Shown piece by piece: positions 21,371 through 30,498 of a stretch of DNA of 64,000 bases. Source of the stretch: a bacterium (GTDB lineage Bacteria; Bacillota; Clostridia; Lachnospirales; Lachnospiraceae); NCBI GenBank assembly GCA_028724545.1, contig JAQYCU010000015.1, positions 1-64,000 of the forward strand, in the 5' to 3' direction. Each line of letters starts with the position of its first letter. Position 1 is the first letter of the stretch. The position numbers and the translations under genes were made by a program. The notes below the pieces were generated by a model that saw nothing but the letters and a program-made list of their open reading frames with translations, searched no databases and was not told the DNA's origin.

Positions 21371-21751
21371 ATGGCACAGTTACGAAATGCAGCACAACTT
21401 TACAAGCAAAACTCCGTGGAAACTGCGTCGCCTGCAAAAATTATATTAATGCTTTATGATGGAGCAATTAAATTTTGCAATATAGCGATTGATGCGCTTG
21501 GTGAGGGAGATACTTCTAAAGCAAATGAAAATATACAAAAAGCAGAAAAGATTATTGTGCAGTTGAGAGTTTCTCTTGATATGAAATATCCGGTAGCACA
21601 GGAGTTTGATACCGTATATGATTATATTTATCGTAGATTAGTAGAATCCAATATGCGAAAAGATGCAGAGATTTTGAAGGATGCCTTAAAGCATACCAAA
21701 ACAATGCGTGAAACATGGAAAGAAGTAATGCGTTTAAACCATGTATCATAG
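21371..21751 (+). CDS. fliS: Flagellar export chaperone FliS
   Basis: YKQNSVETASPAKIILMLYDGAIKFCNIAIDAL. Confidence 0.95.
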   Translation: MAQLRNAAQLYKQNSVETASPAKIILMLYDGAIKFCNIAIDALGEGDTSKANENIQKAEKIIVQLRVSLDMKYPVAQEFDTVYDYIYRRLVESNMRKDAEILKDALKHTKTMRETWKEVMRLNHVS

Positions 21752-21763
21752 AAAAGAGGAATT

Positions 21764-22252
21764 ATGGCAGAACAGGTAGTCGTATATCTTTCTATTATGA
21801 AAGATTCTTTGCAGGAAAAAGAAGAAGTACTCAAAGATATTCTGGCAGTCACAAAAAGGCAGGAAGAAATCTTAAACCAGGAAACGGTAGATGCAGATGC
21901 ATTTGATGAAACACTTAATAAAAAAGGAAAACTCATTAAGCGTATGCAGGAACTGGACAATGGATTTGAAAGCCTTTACCAGAAAGTGAGTCCGGTATTG
22001 CAGGCAGAAAAAGAACGCTTTAAGCCGGAAGTGCTGGAACTGCAGAACAGGATTCGGGGTCTTACGGATTATAGTGTAAAGATTCAGGCATTGGAAAGCA
22101 GAAATAAAACCAGATTTGCAGATTTTGTGGCAGCAAAACGCAAGGAAATTAAGGAGTTTAAAGTAAGCAATAAGACGGCCAATTCATACTATCAGAATAT
22201 GGCAAACCAGCATCATCAGTGGCAGTCTTACTTTATGGACCAAAAAAAATAA
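21764..22252 (+). CDS. FliT/FlgN-like flagellar chaperone
   Basis: Coiled-coil protein immediately after fliS, RNKTRFADFVAAKRKEIKEF. Confidence 0.55.
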   Translation: MAEQVVVYLSIMKDSLQEKEEVLKDILAVTKRQEEILNQETVDADAFDETLNKKGKLIKRMQELDNGFESLYQKVSPVLQAEKERFKPEVLELQNRIRGLTDYSVKIQALESRNKTRFADFVAAKRKEIKEFKVSNKTANSYYQNMANQHHQWQSYFMDQKK

Positions 22253-22271
22253 AAAAATTTTAAAAAGGGGT

Positions 22272-22298
22272 TAAGGAATTAAAAATATACTCCGATAT
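22272..22298 (+). promoter_or_regulatory. Sigma28-type promoter of the flagellin gene
   Basis: TAAG (22272-22275)-N15-TCCGATAT (22291-22298). Confidence 0.8.
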
Positions 22299-22428
22299 AG
22301 ATTATGTAACAAACAAAGACAAGTTATAACACATGTTATCATCTCCTTTCATAGGAGTATTGATAAATTTTCCAAATCGGTATCGTGTACGGACGTTATT
22401 GAGGAGGAGTAGCTAAAAACATATCACC

Positions 22429-22462
22429 GGTGGCATGGAAGCCACTGAAATTTCAAGGAGGA
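22429..22462 (+). promoter_or_regulatory. Candidate CsrA-binding leader of flagellin mRNA
   Basis: Hairpin GGTGGC-ATGGAA-GCCACT presents GGA in the loop, followed by the AAGGAGGA Shine-Dalgarno; csrA/fliW are encoded nearby. Confidence 0.55.
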
Positions 22463-22468
22463 ATTATT

Positions 22469-23302
22469 ATGATAGTACAGCATAATATGACAGCGCTTAA
22501 CGCAAACAGACAGTTAGGCATCACAAACACAAATCTTTCAAAGAGTTCAGAAAAGTTATCTTCTGGTTACAGAGTAAACCGTGCAGCAGATGATGCAGCA
22601 GGTCTTTCAATCAGTGAGAAGATGCGTGGACAGATCAGAGGTCTTGAGCAGGCTTCTACAAACGCTCAGGATGGTGTTTCACTTATCCAGACAGCTGAAG
22701 GTGCTATGAATGAGATTCATTCAGTACTTCAGAGAATGAGAGAGTTAACAGTTCAGGCTTCTAACGATACTAACGTATCAGCAGACCGTAAAGCTATCGC
22801 TAAAGAGGTTTCTGCTCTTACTCAGGAAATCGACCGTATTGCAAGCCAGACAGAGTTCAACACAATGAAACTTCTCGATGGTTCATTCACTGGTAAAGGA
22901 CTTCAGGTTGGTGCTAACACAAGCCAGATTATCAAATTTGGTATCAGTGCTATGACAGCAAAGGGATTAGGTGTTACAACAGCTACAATCGCAAAGGTTA
23001 TCTCTAGTGCAACAAGTTATGCAACTGTTACAGTACTTATTACTACTGTAAACAAAGCTATCAGCAAAGTATCTATCGCTAGATCTGCTCTTGGTGCTTT
23101 ACAGAACAGATTAGAGCATACAATTGCTAACGCTGATAACATGGCTGAGAACCTTCAGTCTTCTGAAAGCAAGATTCGTGACGTTGATATGGCTGATGAG
23201 ATGGTTTCTTACTCAAGCCGCTCAATTCTTCAGCAGGCTGGTCAGTCTATGCTTGCTCAGGCAAATCAGGCTACACAGGGAGTACTTTCTTTACTTCAGT
23301 AA
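22469..23302 (+). CDS. fliC: Flagellin (short)
   Basis: MIVQHNMTALNANRQLGITNTNLSKSSEKLSSGYRVNRAADDAAGLSISEKMRGQIRGL; C-terminal ..MLAQANQATQGVLSLLQ. Confidence 0.97.
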   Translation: MIVQHNMTALNANRQLGITNTNLSKSSEKLSSGYRVNRAADDAAGLSISEKMRGQIRGLEQASTNAQDGVSLIQTAEGAMNEIHSVLQRMRELTVQASNDTNVSADRKAIAKEVSALTQEIDRIASQTEFNTMKLLDGSFTGKGLQVGANTSQIIKFGISAMTAKGLGVTTATIAKVISSATSYATVTVLITTVNKAISKVSIARSALGALQNRLEHTIANADNMAENLQSSESKIRDVDMADEMVSYSSRSILQQAGQSMLAQANQATQGVLSLLQ

Positions 23303-23328
23303 TTACGGGTTTAGATAGTATCTCGAAT

Positions 23329-23357
23329 GGGGCTGACCATTTGGTCAGCCCTTTTTT
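23329..23357 (+). terminator. Flagellin terminator
   Basis: GGGCTGACCATTTGGTCAGCCC-TTTTTTT. Confidence 0.95.
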
Positions 23358-23421
23358 TATGAAATAGAAGGAAGCAGAAACATAGAGGAATGCCAACAAA
23401 TATATAAAGTAAGGAGAAAAT

Positions 23422-23736
23422 ATGAGTCAGCAGAAAGAAATTGTACAGAAAACGATGACAGATTTACAGGAAACGGTTGATTTATTCTATCAGCAAAAGA
23501 AAAAAACAGCATTAAAAAAACTGGATACCGTATTGGGAGAATTAATGACAGCAATTGATACATTATTTGCGTATAAAGCAGAGCATACTGATTTTCCGTT
23601 GGATGAAGGAAAATTAACGAATGCATTAAAGGATGCTATGAATGCATTGCAGGAAGGTGACCATGTTTTGCTGGCAGATATTTTGCAATATGATTTTCTG
23701 GAGTATATGGAAGAATTGTCAGGACAGATGGAGTAA
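23422..23736 (+). CDS. Small protein of unknown function, flagellar/glycosylation neighbourhood
   Basis: 104-aa ORF with RBS aaggag; between fliC and maf. Confidence 0.65.
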   Translation: MSQQKEIVQKTMTDLQETVDLFYQQKKKTALKKLDTVLGELMTAIDTLFAYKAEHTDFPLDEGKLTNALKDAMNALQEGDHVLLADILQYDFLEYMEELSGQME

Positions 23737-23899
23737 GTTAAAATAAGACAGATATTTCCTAAGAAAAAATAACCTATAAAATAAGACAGATACTTTGTAA
23801 AAGAATAGGAAAAATAAGAGAAAAAAACAAGAGCAGGCAGTCTGGTGCTGTCATATGAGCATCAAAAAAGTGCGAGTGGGCAAAAGGAGAGAAAAAAGG

Positions 23900-25729
23900 A
23901 TGGAATGTTTAGAAAAAAACCTCGAAGTGATACAGAAAGTTCGTCCTGAATTGTATAAAGTAGTCAAGGGGATTTTAGAAGATAAATCATATTCTTTTGA
24001 CGGAATGGAAATAACAGAAACACGGGATGGAAATGAAGCACTGGTGTTGCATCAGGGTGATACAACCGTGCGTTTAAACAGCACATACCGGCCTTTGCAG
24101 GAAGCAAAAAAATGGGCAGACCAGTATGAATTTCAGAATATGAGCATTACTGTTTTGATGTTTGGTATGGGAAATGGCATTTTTGCAAGAGAGATGCTGC
24201 AAAGACTGCAACAGGATGCAGCAGTATACTTATATGAGCCAAACAGAAACATTTTCTTATATGCATTGCATTATTTTGATTTGACAGATATTCTGTCAGA
24301 TGAAAGAGTGCTGCTTTTTGTGGATGAGATTAACGAGAAGGAATTTGAGCAGACATTTCAGTTATCTCTTCACTGGAGTATGATTCCAACGCAGATTCCG
24401 TGCGCGCATCCGGGATATGACAAATTATATCGCAAGGAGCACGTTCATTTTATGGCGATAATCCAGAAGGCAGATGAAGTGGAACTGGTAAACCGTGATA
24501 CGATGGTTACATTATCCCATAGAATACCACTCAACATTATCAAGAATCTGCATTTTATCAAGGATAGCAATTATTCTACCGAATTTGTGAATGATATTCC
24601 GGAGGACGTTCCAGTCATTATTGTTTCGGCAGGACCGTCACTGGATAAAAATATAGATGAGTTAAAGAGAGCAGAAGGCAAGGCGTTTATTCTTGCAACG
24701 GATACGGCAGTAAAATATCTGCTGGCGCACGATATTGCTTTTGATGCTATGGTCAGCATAGATGCGAGAAAATCCGTTAAGCATTTTAAAGATGAAAGAT
24801 GCGAAGATATTCCATTATTCTGTGTGCCGGAAGCACGAAATGAGATTATGGAAAAGAATAAAGGCCGTAAAATCTGGTTTGAAGGTATTTATTATGTGGA
24901 AGACCTCTATAAAAAGTTTAACCGGACATTCCCACAATATAATACAGGTGGCTCCGTTGCAACAGCAGCCCTGATGGCAGGACTCTCTCTGGGATTTAAG
25001 AAGATTGTCCTGATAGGTCAGGATTTAGCTTATGGCGAGGGGGCAACCCATGCCGGCAATGTCACGAAAAAGATATTGAATGAAGACAAGGGAACCAGTA
25101 TGGTGGAAGGTATTGATGGCAAACCGGTTCGTTCCCGTTATGACTGGATTATTTATCGTGACTGGTTTGAAAAAGTTATTGAAACAAAGCCGGAAATCGA
25201 AGTGATAGATGCAACAGAAGGTGGTGCGCTGATTCACGGTTCTACGGTGATGACGCTGGCAGAAGTAATTGATACCTATTGCAAGAAAGAATTTCATATG
25301 CGTAAAATCATCGAAGAAAAACCTTGTACCTTTACCGGCAAGGAATATGAAGAAGTCAGAAAAACCATCTGCCATCTGGAAAAAGATTTTAATAATATCA
25401 AGCAAAAGGCGAGTGAAGGAAAGCGTGCTGCGGTAGAACTGGTTATGAAGACACGTGGTGGAAATCTTTCGCCGGACAAAGAGGCAAAACTTCTGAAAAC
25501 AATACAGAAAGCGAATAATTTTATCGAAAAGCAGGCTGCATATCCGTTGTTTGATGCCTATATTTCTGAAGATGTAACAGAAGCAATTCAGAAAATCAAC
25601 TGTGTGACAGATGATGCAGACCAGAATCTGATTGATACGGTGGAAATTTCCCGTGTCGTATTTGAGGCATTGTTAAAGGCAGAAGAAGAGTTAGAGCCGG
25701 TATTAAAAGAGTCACTGACAAAAGTATAG
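23900..25729 (+). CDS. Motility accessory factor-type glycosyltransferase (Maf/DUF115), copy 1
   Basis: IIVSAGPSLDKNIDELKRAEGKAFILATDTAVKYLLAHDI, QYNTGGSVATAALMAGLSLGFKKIVLIGQDLAY motifs. Confidence 0.9.
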   Translation: MECLEKNLEVIQKVRPELYKVVKGILEDKSYSFDGMEITETRDGNEALVLHQGDTTVRLNSTYRPLQEAKKWADQYEFQNMSITVLMFGMGNGIFAREMLQRLQQDAAVYLYEPNRNIFLYALHYFDLTDILSDERVLLFVDEINEKEFEQTFQLSLHWSMIPTQIPCAHPGYDKLYRKEHVHFMAIIQKADEVELVNRDTMVTLSHRIPLNIIKNLHFIKDSNYSTEFVNDIPEDVPVIIVSAGPSLDKNIDELKRAEGKAFILATDTAVKYLLAHDIAFDAMVSIDARKSVKHFKDERCEDIPLFCVPEARNEIMEKNKGRKIWFEGIYYVEDLYKKFNRTFPQYNTGGSVATAALMAGLSLGFKKIVLIGQDLAYGEGATHAGNVTKKILNEDKGTSMVEGIDGKPVRSRYDWIIYRDWFEKVIETKPEIEVIDATEGGALIHGSTVMTLAEVIDTYCKKEFHMRKIIEEKPCTFTGKEYEEVRKTICHLEKDFNNIKQKASEGKRAAVELVMKTRGGNLSPDKEAKLLKTIQKANNFIEKQAAYPLFDAYISEDVTEAIQKINCVTDDADQNLIDTVEISRVVFEALLKAEEELEPVLKESLTKV

Positions 25730-25849
25730 AGAAGATAAGAGCGATATAAAAACGATAAGCAAAATCGCAAAAATGGCAGAAAAACCATAAAAATGATAAT
25801 CAAAACGGCAAGAAAACCATAAAAACGGTTATAAAGTGGAGGAAAGAGA

Positions 25850-27490
25850 GTGGAAGCGTTACTTGAACAGGTAATGGAACTGATTCATGCAGTAACAGAA
25901 ACTGTGTTTTATTTTCGCAGACAAAATTATGCGAAGGGATATCAGCATTCCAAACGTGCCATAAAATTAGGAGAAGAATATTTTGAGCAAGCAGTGCAGG
26001 TTGGTTTTCAGGACAGCGTGGAACTTCTCCTGCCTATCTGGAAACTTCTTTTGGAAGCGACACAGGCAGGTGACGAAGTCCAACTGGCAGACCTTTATGA
26101 GCAGCAGTTGCTGGGGGCATTATATGAAATTCAGAATTGCCTTTTGGAAAATTCTTCCGGAGAACCAAAAAGTTATTGGGAAAGTAATATGGCATTGCTT
26201 GAAAAGAAGGATGGAACATTGTATCAGGTGTTAAAAAATGCCAAAGAAAGCCATGACAGGGAATATGCATTTTCGTGGGCAATGACAGGTGATGCTTTGC
26301 TTCGTGTGGCGACAGACAGAGGAAATGTACAGTTACATTCTTCTGTAAATCCGTGGCAGGAGGCATTGTGCTTTGCCGGTGAAAATGTAACAGCTGCCTG
26401 TTCAGAATATCTGGTCATTGGATTTGGACTGGGTTACCATATTGAAACGATGTCAAAAATGCTTTCCTGCAGAAAACTCACGGTAATCGAGCATGATTTG
26501 GAACAGTTAAGAATTGCCTTTATGTACCGTGATTTATCCGGTATTTTGTCAGAGGAAAAGGTAACGGTTGTATATTGCAAAGAGGCAGCAGATTATGGAA
26601 AATGGCTGAGCAGGATAAAGGATGATATGGCCTGTGTGCTGTGGTATCCATCCATAAAAACGATTGCCGAAGACAAATTACGGGAATCCCTGGAAAATTA
26701 TTGGGTATCCAGTCAGTCCATAAAAAATCTGGGGGCGCTGTTAGAAGATAATTTTGCAAAAAATATAAAAAAGAATGATAAAAATGTAGACACGCTTGGT
26801 ACGGAATTTTCCGGGAAAACGATGGTTCTGGTGGCAGCAGGTCCTTCTCTGGATAACAATATCGGGCAGTTAAAAGAAATACAGGCAAAAGAGGGTGTGA
26901 AAATTGTCTGTGTGGGAAAGGCAGCTAAAAAACTGATAGGACAGGGAGTAAGACCGGACTATCTGGTTATGATAGATGGATTAGAGAGAACAAAGTGGCA
27001 GATAGATGGAATAGAAGATACGGGAATCCCGTTGATTTACCTTTCCACGGTTGCTTCTACAGTAGTAGAACGATATAAAGGCGAGCGTTATATTGCCTTT
27101 CAGGAAGATTTTGATTTAGCTGAGGAAATGGCAAAAGAGCAGGGGAACTGTCTGTATCAGACTGGCGGTTCTGTTGCTACATTTGCACTGGATATGGGCA
27201 TTCGGTTGGGATGCAGCAAGATTATCTGTGTAGGTCTGGATTTGGGATATCCGGGAGAACGTTCTCACGCTGCCGGTGTAGACAGAAAAGTTGTGGATAC
27301 TAAGTCGCTTCGTCGGGTAGAGGGCGTTGATGGTAAGATGATATCGACAAGCAGGACATTAGATATGTACCGGAAGTGGATTGAAAACAGAATACAGAAT
27401 GTTTCCGGTGTGACGCTGATGAATGCTTCCAGTGGTGCAAGGATACACGGAATGCAGGAAAAGAGTATAGCAGAAAGTCTGGCAGAGTAG
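25850..27490 (+). CDS. Motility accessory factor-type glycosyltransferase (Maf/DUF115), copy 2
   Basis: GTG start; VLVAAGPSLDNNIGQLKEIQ, YQTGGSVATFALDMGIRLGCSKIICVGLDLGYP. Confidence 0.88.
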   Translation: MEALLEQVMELIHAVTETVFYFRRQNYAKGYQHSKRAIKLGEEYFEQAVQVGFQDSVELLLPIWKLLLEATQAGDEVQLADLYEQQLLGALYEIQNCLLENSSGEPKSYWESNMALLEKKDGTLYQVLKNAKESHDREYAFSWAMTGDALLRVATDRGNVQLHSSVNPWQEALCFAGENVTAACSEYLVIGFGLGYHIETMSKMLSCRKLTVIEHDLEQLRIAFMYRDLSGILSEEKVTVVYCKEAADYGKWLSRIKDDMACVLWYPSIKTIAEDKLRESLENYWVSSQSIKNLGALLEDNFAKNIKKNDKNVDTLGTEFSGKTMVLVAAGPSLDNNIGQLKEIQAKEGVKIVCVGKAAKKLIGQGVRPDYLVMIDGLERTKWQIDGIEDTGIPLIYLSTVASTVVERYKGERYIAFQEDFDLAEEMAKEQGNCLYQTGGSVATFALDMGIRLGCSKIICVGLDLGYPGERSHAAGVDRKVVDTKSLRRVEGVDGKMISTSRTLDMYRKWIENRIQNVSGVTLMNASSGARIHGMQEKSIAESLAE

Positions 27491-27629
27491 GAAAAAACTG
27501 CCGGTGTCAGTATTGAGAATATAAGAATTGTCAGTATTTGAACTGCAGGCACTAGAATTGTCAGCGTAAGCATAGTCAGCATTAAAACAGAAAAGATAGC
27601 ATTTAATATGAGAAGAGTGGAGGTTTTAT

Positions 27630-28637
27630 ATGGGAGAAGTACTTGCAGTGATACCTGCACGAAGTGGTTCTAAAAGTGTAAAAGATAAAAATATCCGACT
27701 GATAGATGGTAAACCGATGCTTGCCTATTCCATTGAGCATGCCCTGCAGGCAAAATGTATTGACCGTGTGATTGTCAGCACGGATAGCGAGGAGTATGCA
27801 GCAATTGCCCGGGAATATGGCGCAGAAACACCATTTATTCGTCCGGCAGAGTATGCAACGGATACGGCACTGGATATTGATGTATTTGAACATGCCCTTT
27901 CCTATCTGGAAAAAGAGGAAGGTTATGTACCGGAACTGGTAGTGCAGCTTCGGCCTACCTATCCGATACGGCGCATTGAAGATATTGAAAAAATGGTTGC
28001 TTATATGAATACACACCCGGATGTGGATTCTATGCGTTGCATCGCACCGGCCAAAGAAATCGCATATAAGATGTGGCATCAGGACGAAGAGGGAATGCTG
28101 ACTCCGATTATGACGGACATTCCGGAATGTTATAATATGCCACGGCAGCAGTTGCCGAAGGTGTATTACCAGAATGCCTGCATTGATGTGGTGCGTGCTG
28201 CAGTGATTACAAAAGAACATTCTATGTCTGGAAAGAAAATTGCCGGATATGAAATGCAGGACAATTTTGATATTGATACGGAAGAAGAATTTTTAAAGGC
28301 AGAAGAATATCTTAAAATTTCGCACGGAAATAAAACATTTGTCTTTGATATTGACGGTGTAGTTGCCAAGATTCAGAAGGACTTAGACTATGCCCTGTCA
28401 GAGCCGAATGAGCGTATGATTCGTATTGTTAACCGTTTGTATGATTACGGCAATAAGATTGTTCTCTTTACGGCACGTGGTTATGTAACAGGAAAGGACT
28501 GGAGCAAAATCACGGAAAGCCAGATGCAAAAATGGGGCGTAAAATATCATGAACTAAAGTTTGGAAAACCAAATGCTGACTATTATGTAGATGATAAAAT
28601 GCTGAGTCTGGAACGGCTGTATGATTTGTTTGACTGA
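27630..28637 (+). CDS. Acylneuraminate cytidylyltransferase-like protein fused to HAD-type hydrolase domain
   Basis: N-terminal VLAVIPARSGSKSVKDKNIRLIDGKPMLAYSIEHAL (NeuA-like); C-terminal FVFDIDGVVAK...VLFTARGY (HAD). Confidence 0.85.
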   Translation: MGEVLAVIPARSGSKSVKDKNIRLIDGKPMLAYSIEHALQAKCIDRVIVSTDSEEYAAIAREYGAETPFIRPAEYATDTALDIDVFEHALSYLEKEEGYVPELVVQLRPTYPIRRIEDIEKMVAYMNTHPDVDSMRCIAPAKEIAYKMWHQDEEGMLTPIMTDIPECYNMPRQQLPKVYYQNACIDVVRAAVITKEHSMSGKKIAGYEMQDNFDIDTEEEFLKAEEYLKISHGNKTFVFDIDGVVAKIQKDLDYALSEPNERMIRIVNRLYDYGNKIVLFTARGYVTGKDWSKITESQMQKWGVKYHELKFGKPNADYYVDDKMLSLERLYDLFD

Positions 28638-28670
28638 TTTTTAAGAATAATTATATTTGAAACCCGGAAA

Positions 28671-28720
28671 GGGCAAAATCTGCACAGAGAATCTACTCTG
28701 TTCAAATTTTGTCCTTTTTT
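28671..28720 (+). terminator. Terminator after NeuA-HAD gene
   Basis: GGGCAAAAT ... ATTTTGTCCTTTTTT hairpin plus T-tract. Confidence 0.7.
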
Positions 28721-28721
28721 A

Positions 28722-28748
28722 TAATATTTTGATAGGAAATGCCGATAT
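28722..28748 (+). promoter_or_regulatory. Sigma28-type promoter upstream of NeuB-like gene
   Basis: TAAT (28722-28725)-N15-GCCGATAT (28741-28748). Confidence 0.7.
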
Positions 28749-28862
28749 ATAATATAGATTTTAGATAGAAAATCTCTCTGGTAAAAGAAGGCAGGAGCCT
28801 GACAGGGAGCAAAAAACAGCATAGGAGCGATTGTTTTTTGAAATTTCATGGAGGAATGGGTT

Positions 28863-30356
28863 ATGAGTAAAATATTTGATGATTTATTTATATTTGAAAT
28901 GGCAAACAGCCATCAGGGAAGTGTAGAGCACGGAAAAGATATTATTCATGAGATGGGAAAAATTGCCAGAAGATATAATATCAAGGCAGCCGTAAAATTA
29001 CAGTATCGCAATTTAGATACGTTTATTCATCCGGATTATAAGGGACGTGAAGATGTAAAACATATTCCGAGATTTGAAAGTACACGGCTGACATATGAGC
29101 AGTTTAGTGAACTGGTTGATGCGATTCGTGAAGAAGGCATGATTGCTATGAGTACTCCATTTGACGAAGATGGTGTAGATTGGTGTATGGACCAGGGACT
29201 CGATATTATCAAAGTGGCAAGCTGCAGTTCGCTGGACTGGCCTTTGCTGGAAAAGATTGCTGCAACGCATAAGCCCGTGATTATTTCTGTGGGTGGCAAG
29301 ACGATTTCTGACATAGACAAAATATATAATTATTTTACACATAGAAAATGTGAATTTGCATTGATGCATTGTGTAGCAGAATATCCGGCACCGATGGAAC
29401 GGTTACAGCTGGACTTTATTGACAAGTTAAAAAGACGTTATCCGAATATTACCATTGGTTATTCCGGACATGAAGACCCGGATGACAACGTTATTCCGAT
29501 GATGGCAATTGCAAAAGGGGCAAAGATATTAGAACGTCACGTTGGTCTGCCGACAGAAACGATTTCACTGAATGCATATTCTATGAATCCTTCCCAGGCA
29601 GAAAAGTGGGTAAAAGCTGCGCTGGATGCAAAAGAAATCTGTACGATGAAAAAGGAAACCGAGCGTTATATCAGTCAGGAAGAAATTGACTCTTTAAATT
29701 CCCTGATGCGTGGCGTATATTTAAAACATGATGTAAAAGAAGGACAGGAACTGACTACTGCTGATGTTTTCTTTGCGATGCCAAACCATGACCGTCAGAT
29801 GACGAGTGGCGAATTTTATGATGGCGTAATTGCCAGCAGGGATTATCAGGCAAATGAGGAATTGCGTGAGAAAAGACCGGTTACGGATACCAATCTGGCA
29901 AGAAGTGTCATTCACGATGTGAAAGGTATGCTTTACGAGGCAAATATTTATCTGGGTGATGAGTTTGAAGCTGAATTGTCACATCATTATGGAATGAAGC
30001 ATTTCAGACAGTATGGTGCTGTGATTATCAGTATTGTAAACCGTGAATATTGTAAGAAACTGATTGCTGTTCTTCCGGGACAGAAGCATCCGGTGCATGC
30101 CCACAAAGTAAAGGAAGAAACATTCCAATTACTGTATGGTGATTTGGAAGTTGAAATCGACGGCAAGACCATAGAAATGAAGCCTGGTGATATCCAGACG
30201 GTGCTTCGTGGCGAGAAACATGCATTTACATCCAGAACGGGTGCAGTATTTGAGGAAGTTTCCACGACACATGTTAAGAATGATTCTTACTATGATGACC
30301 CGAAAATTGCAAATATGGATTTGATGGAGAGAAAGACAAAAGTTTATAAGTGGTAG
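28863..30356 (+). CDS. NeuB-like nonulosonate synthase with SAF and C-terminal cupin domain
   Basis: IFEMANSHQGSVEHGKDIIHEM, MSTPFDEDGVDWCMDQGLDIIKVASCSSLDWPLL, GYSGHEDPDD; C-terminal cupin VHAHKVKEETFQLLYGDLEVEIDGKTIEMKPGD. Confidence 0.88.
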   Translation: MSKIFDDLFIFEMANSHQGSVEHGKDIIHEMGKIARRYNIKAAVKLQYRNLDTFIHPDYKGREDVKHIPRFESTRLTYEQFSELVDAIREEGMIAMSTPFDEDGVDWCMDQGLDIIKVASCSSLDWPLLEKIAATHKPVIISVGGKTISDIDKIYNYFTHRKCEFALMHCVAEYPAPMERLQLDFIDKLKRRYPNITIGYSGHEDPDDNVIPMMAIAKGAKILERHVGLPTETISLNAYSMNPSQAEKWVKAALDAKEICTMKKETERYISQEEIDSLNSLMRGVYLKHDVKEGQELTTADVFFAMPNHDRQMTSGEFYDGVIASRDYQANEELREKRPVTDTNLARSVIHDVKGMLYEANIYLGDEFEAELSHHYGMKHFRQYGAVIISIVNREYCKKLIAVLPGQKHPVHAHKVKEETFQLLYGDLEVEIDGKTIEMKPGDIQTVLRGEKHAFTSRTGAVFEEVSTTHVKNDSYYDDPKIANMDLMERKTKVYKW

Positions 30357-30451
30357 AAATACTGCTGTTGACTACAATACCGTCACTTTATTACAATCAA
30401 TGATAGAATAGAAATGCCGACTGCGAGGCAGTCATCTTATTTAAGGAAAAA

Positions 30452-30478
30452 TAAGAACAACATATCGGATTCCGATAT
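30452..30478 (+). promoter_or_regulatory. Sigma28-type promoter upstream of CDP-glycerol transferase gene
   Basis: TAAG (30452-30455)-N15-TCCGATAT (30471-30478), same form as the flagellin promoter; -10 lies in palindrome CATATCGGATTCCGATATG. Confidence 0.7.
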
Positions 30479-30498
30479 GACTCATGGAGGAGAAAAAT

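Noticed and set aside
22430-22468. N-terminal 13-codon extension of flagellin from GTG
   Set aside because: The extension is the leader hairpin; flagellins start MIVQHNMTALNANR and the good SD sits before 22469.
30405-30425. GCCGACTG as a further sigma28 -10 box
   Set aside because: Weak match to GCCGATAA and no TAAA at N15; the better site is at 30452-30478.
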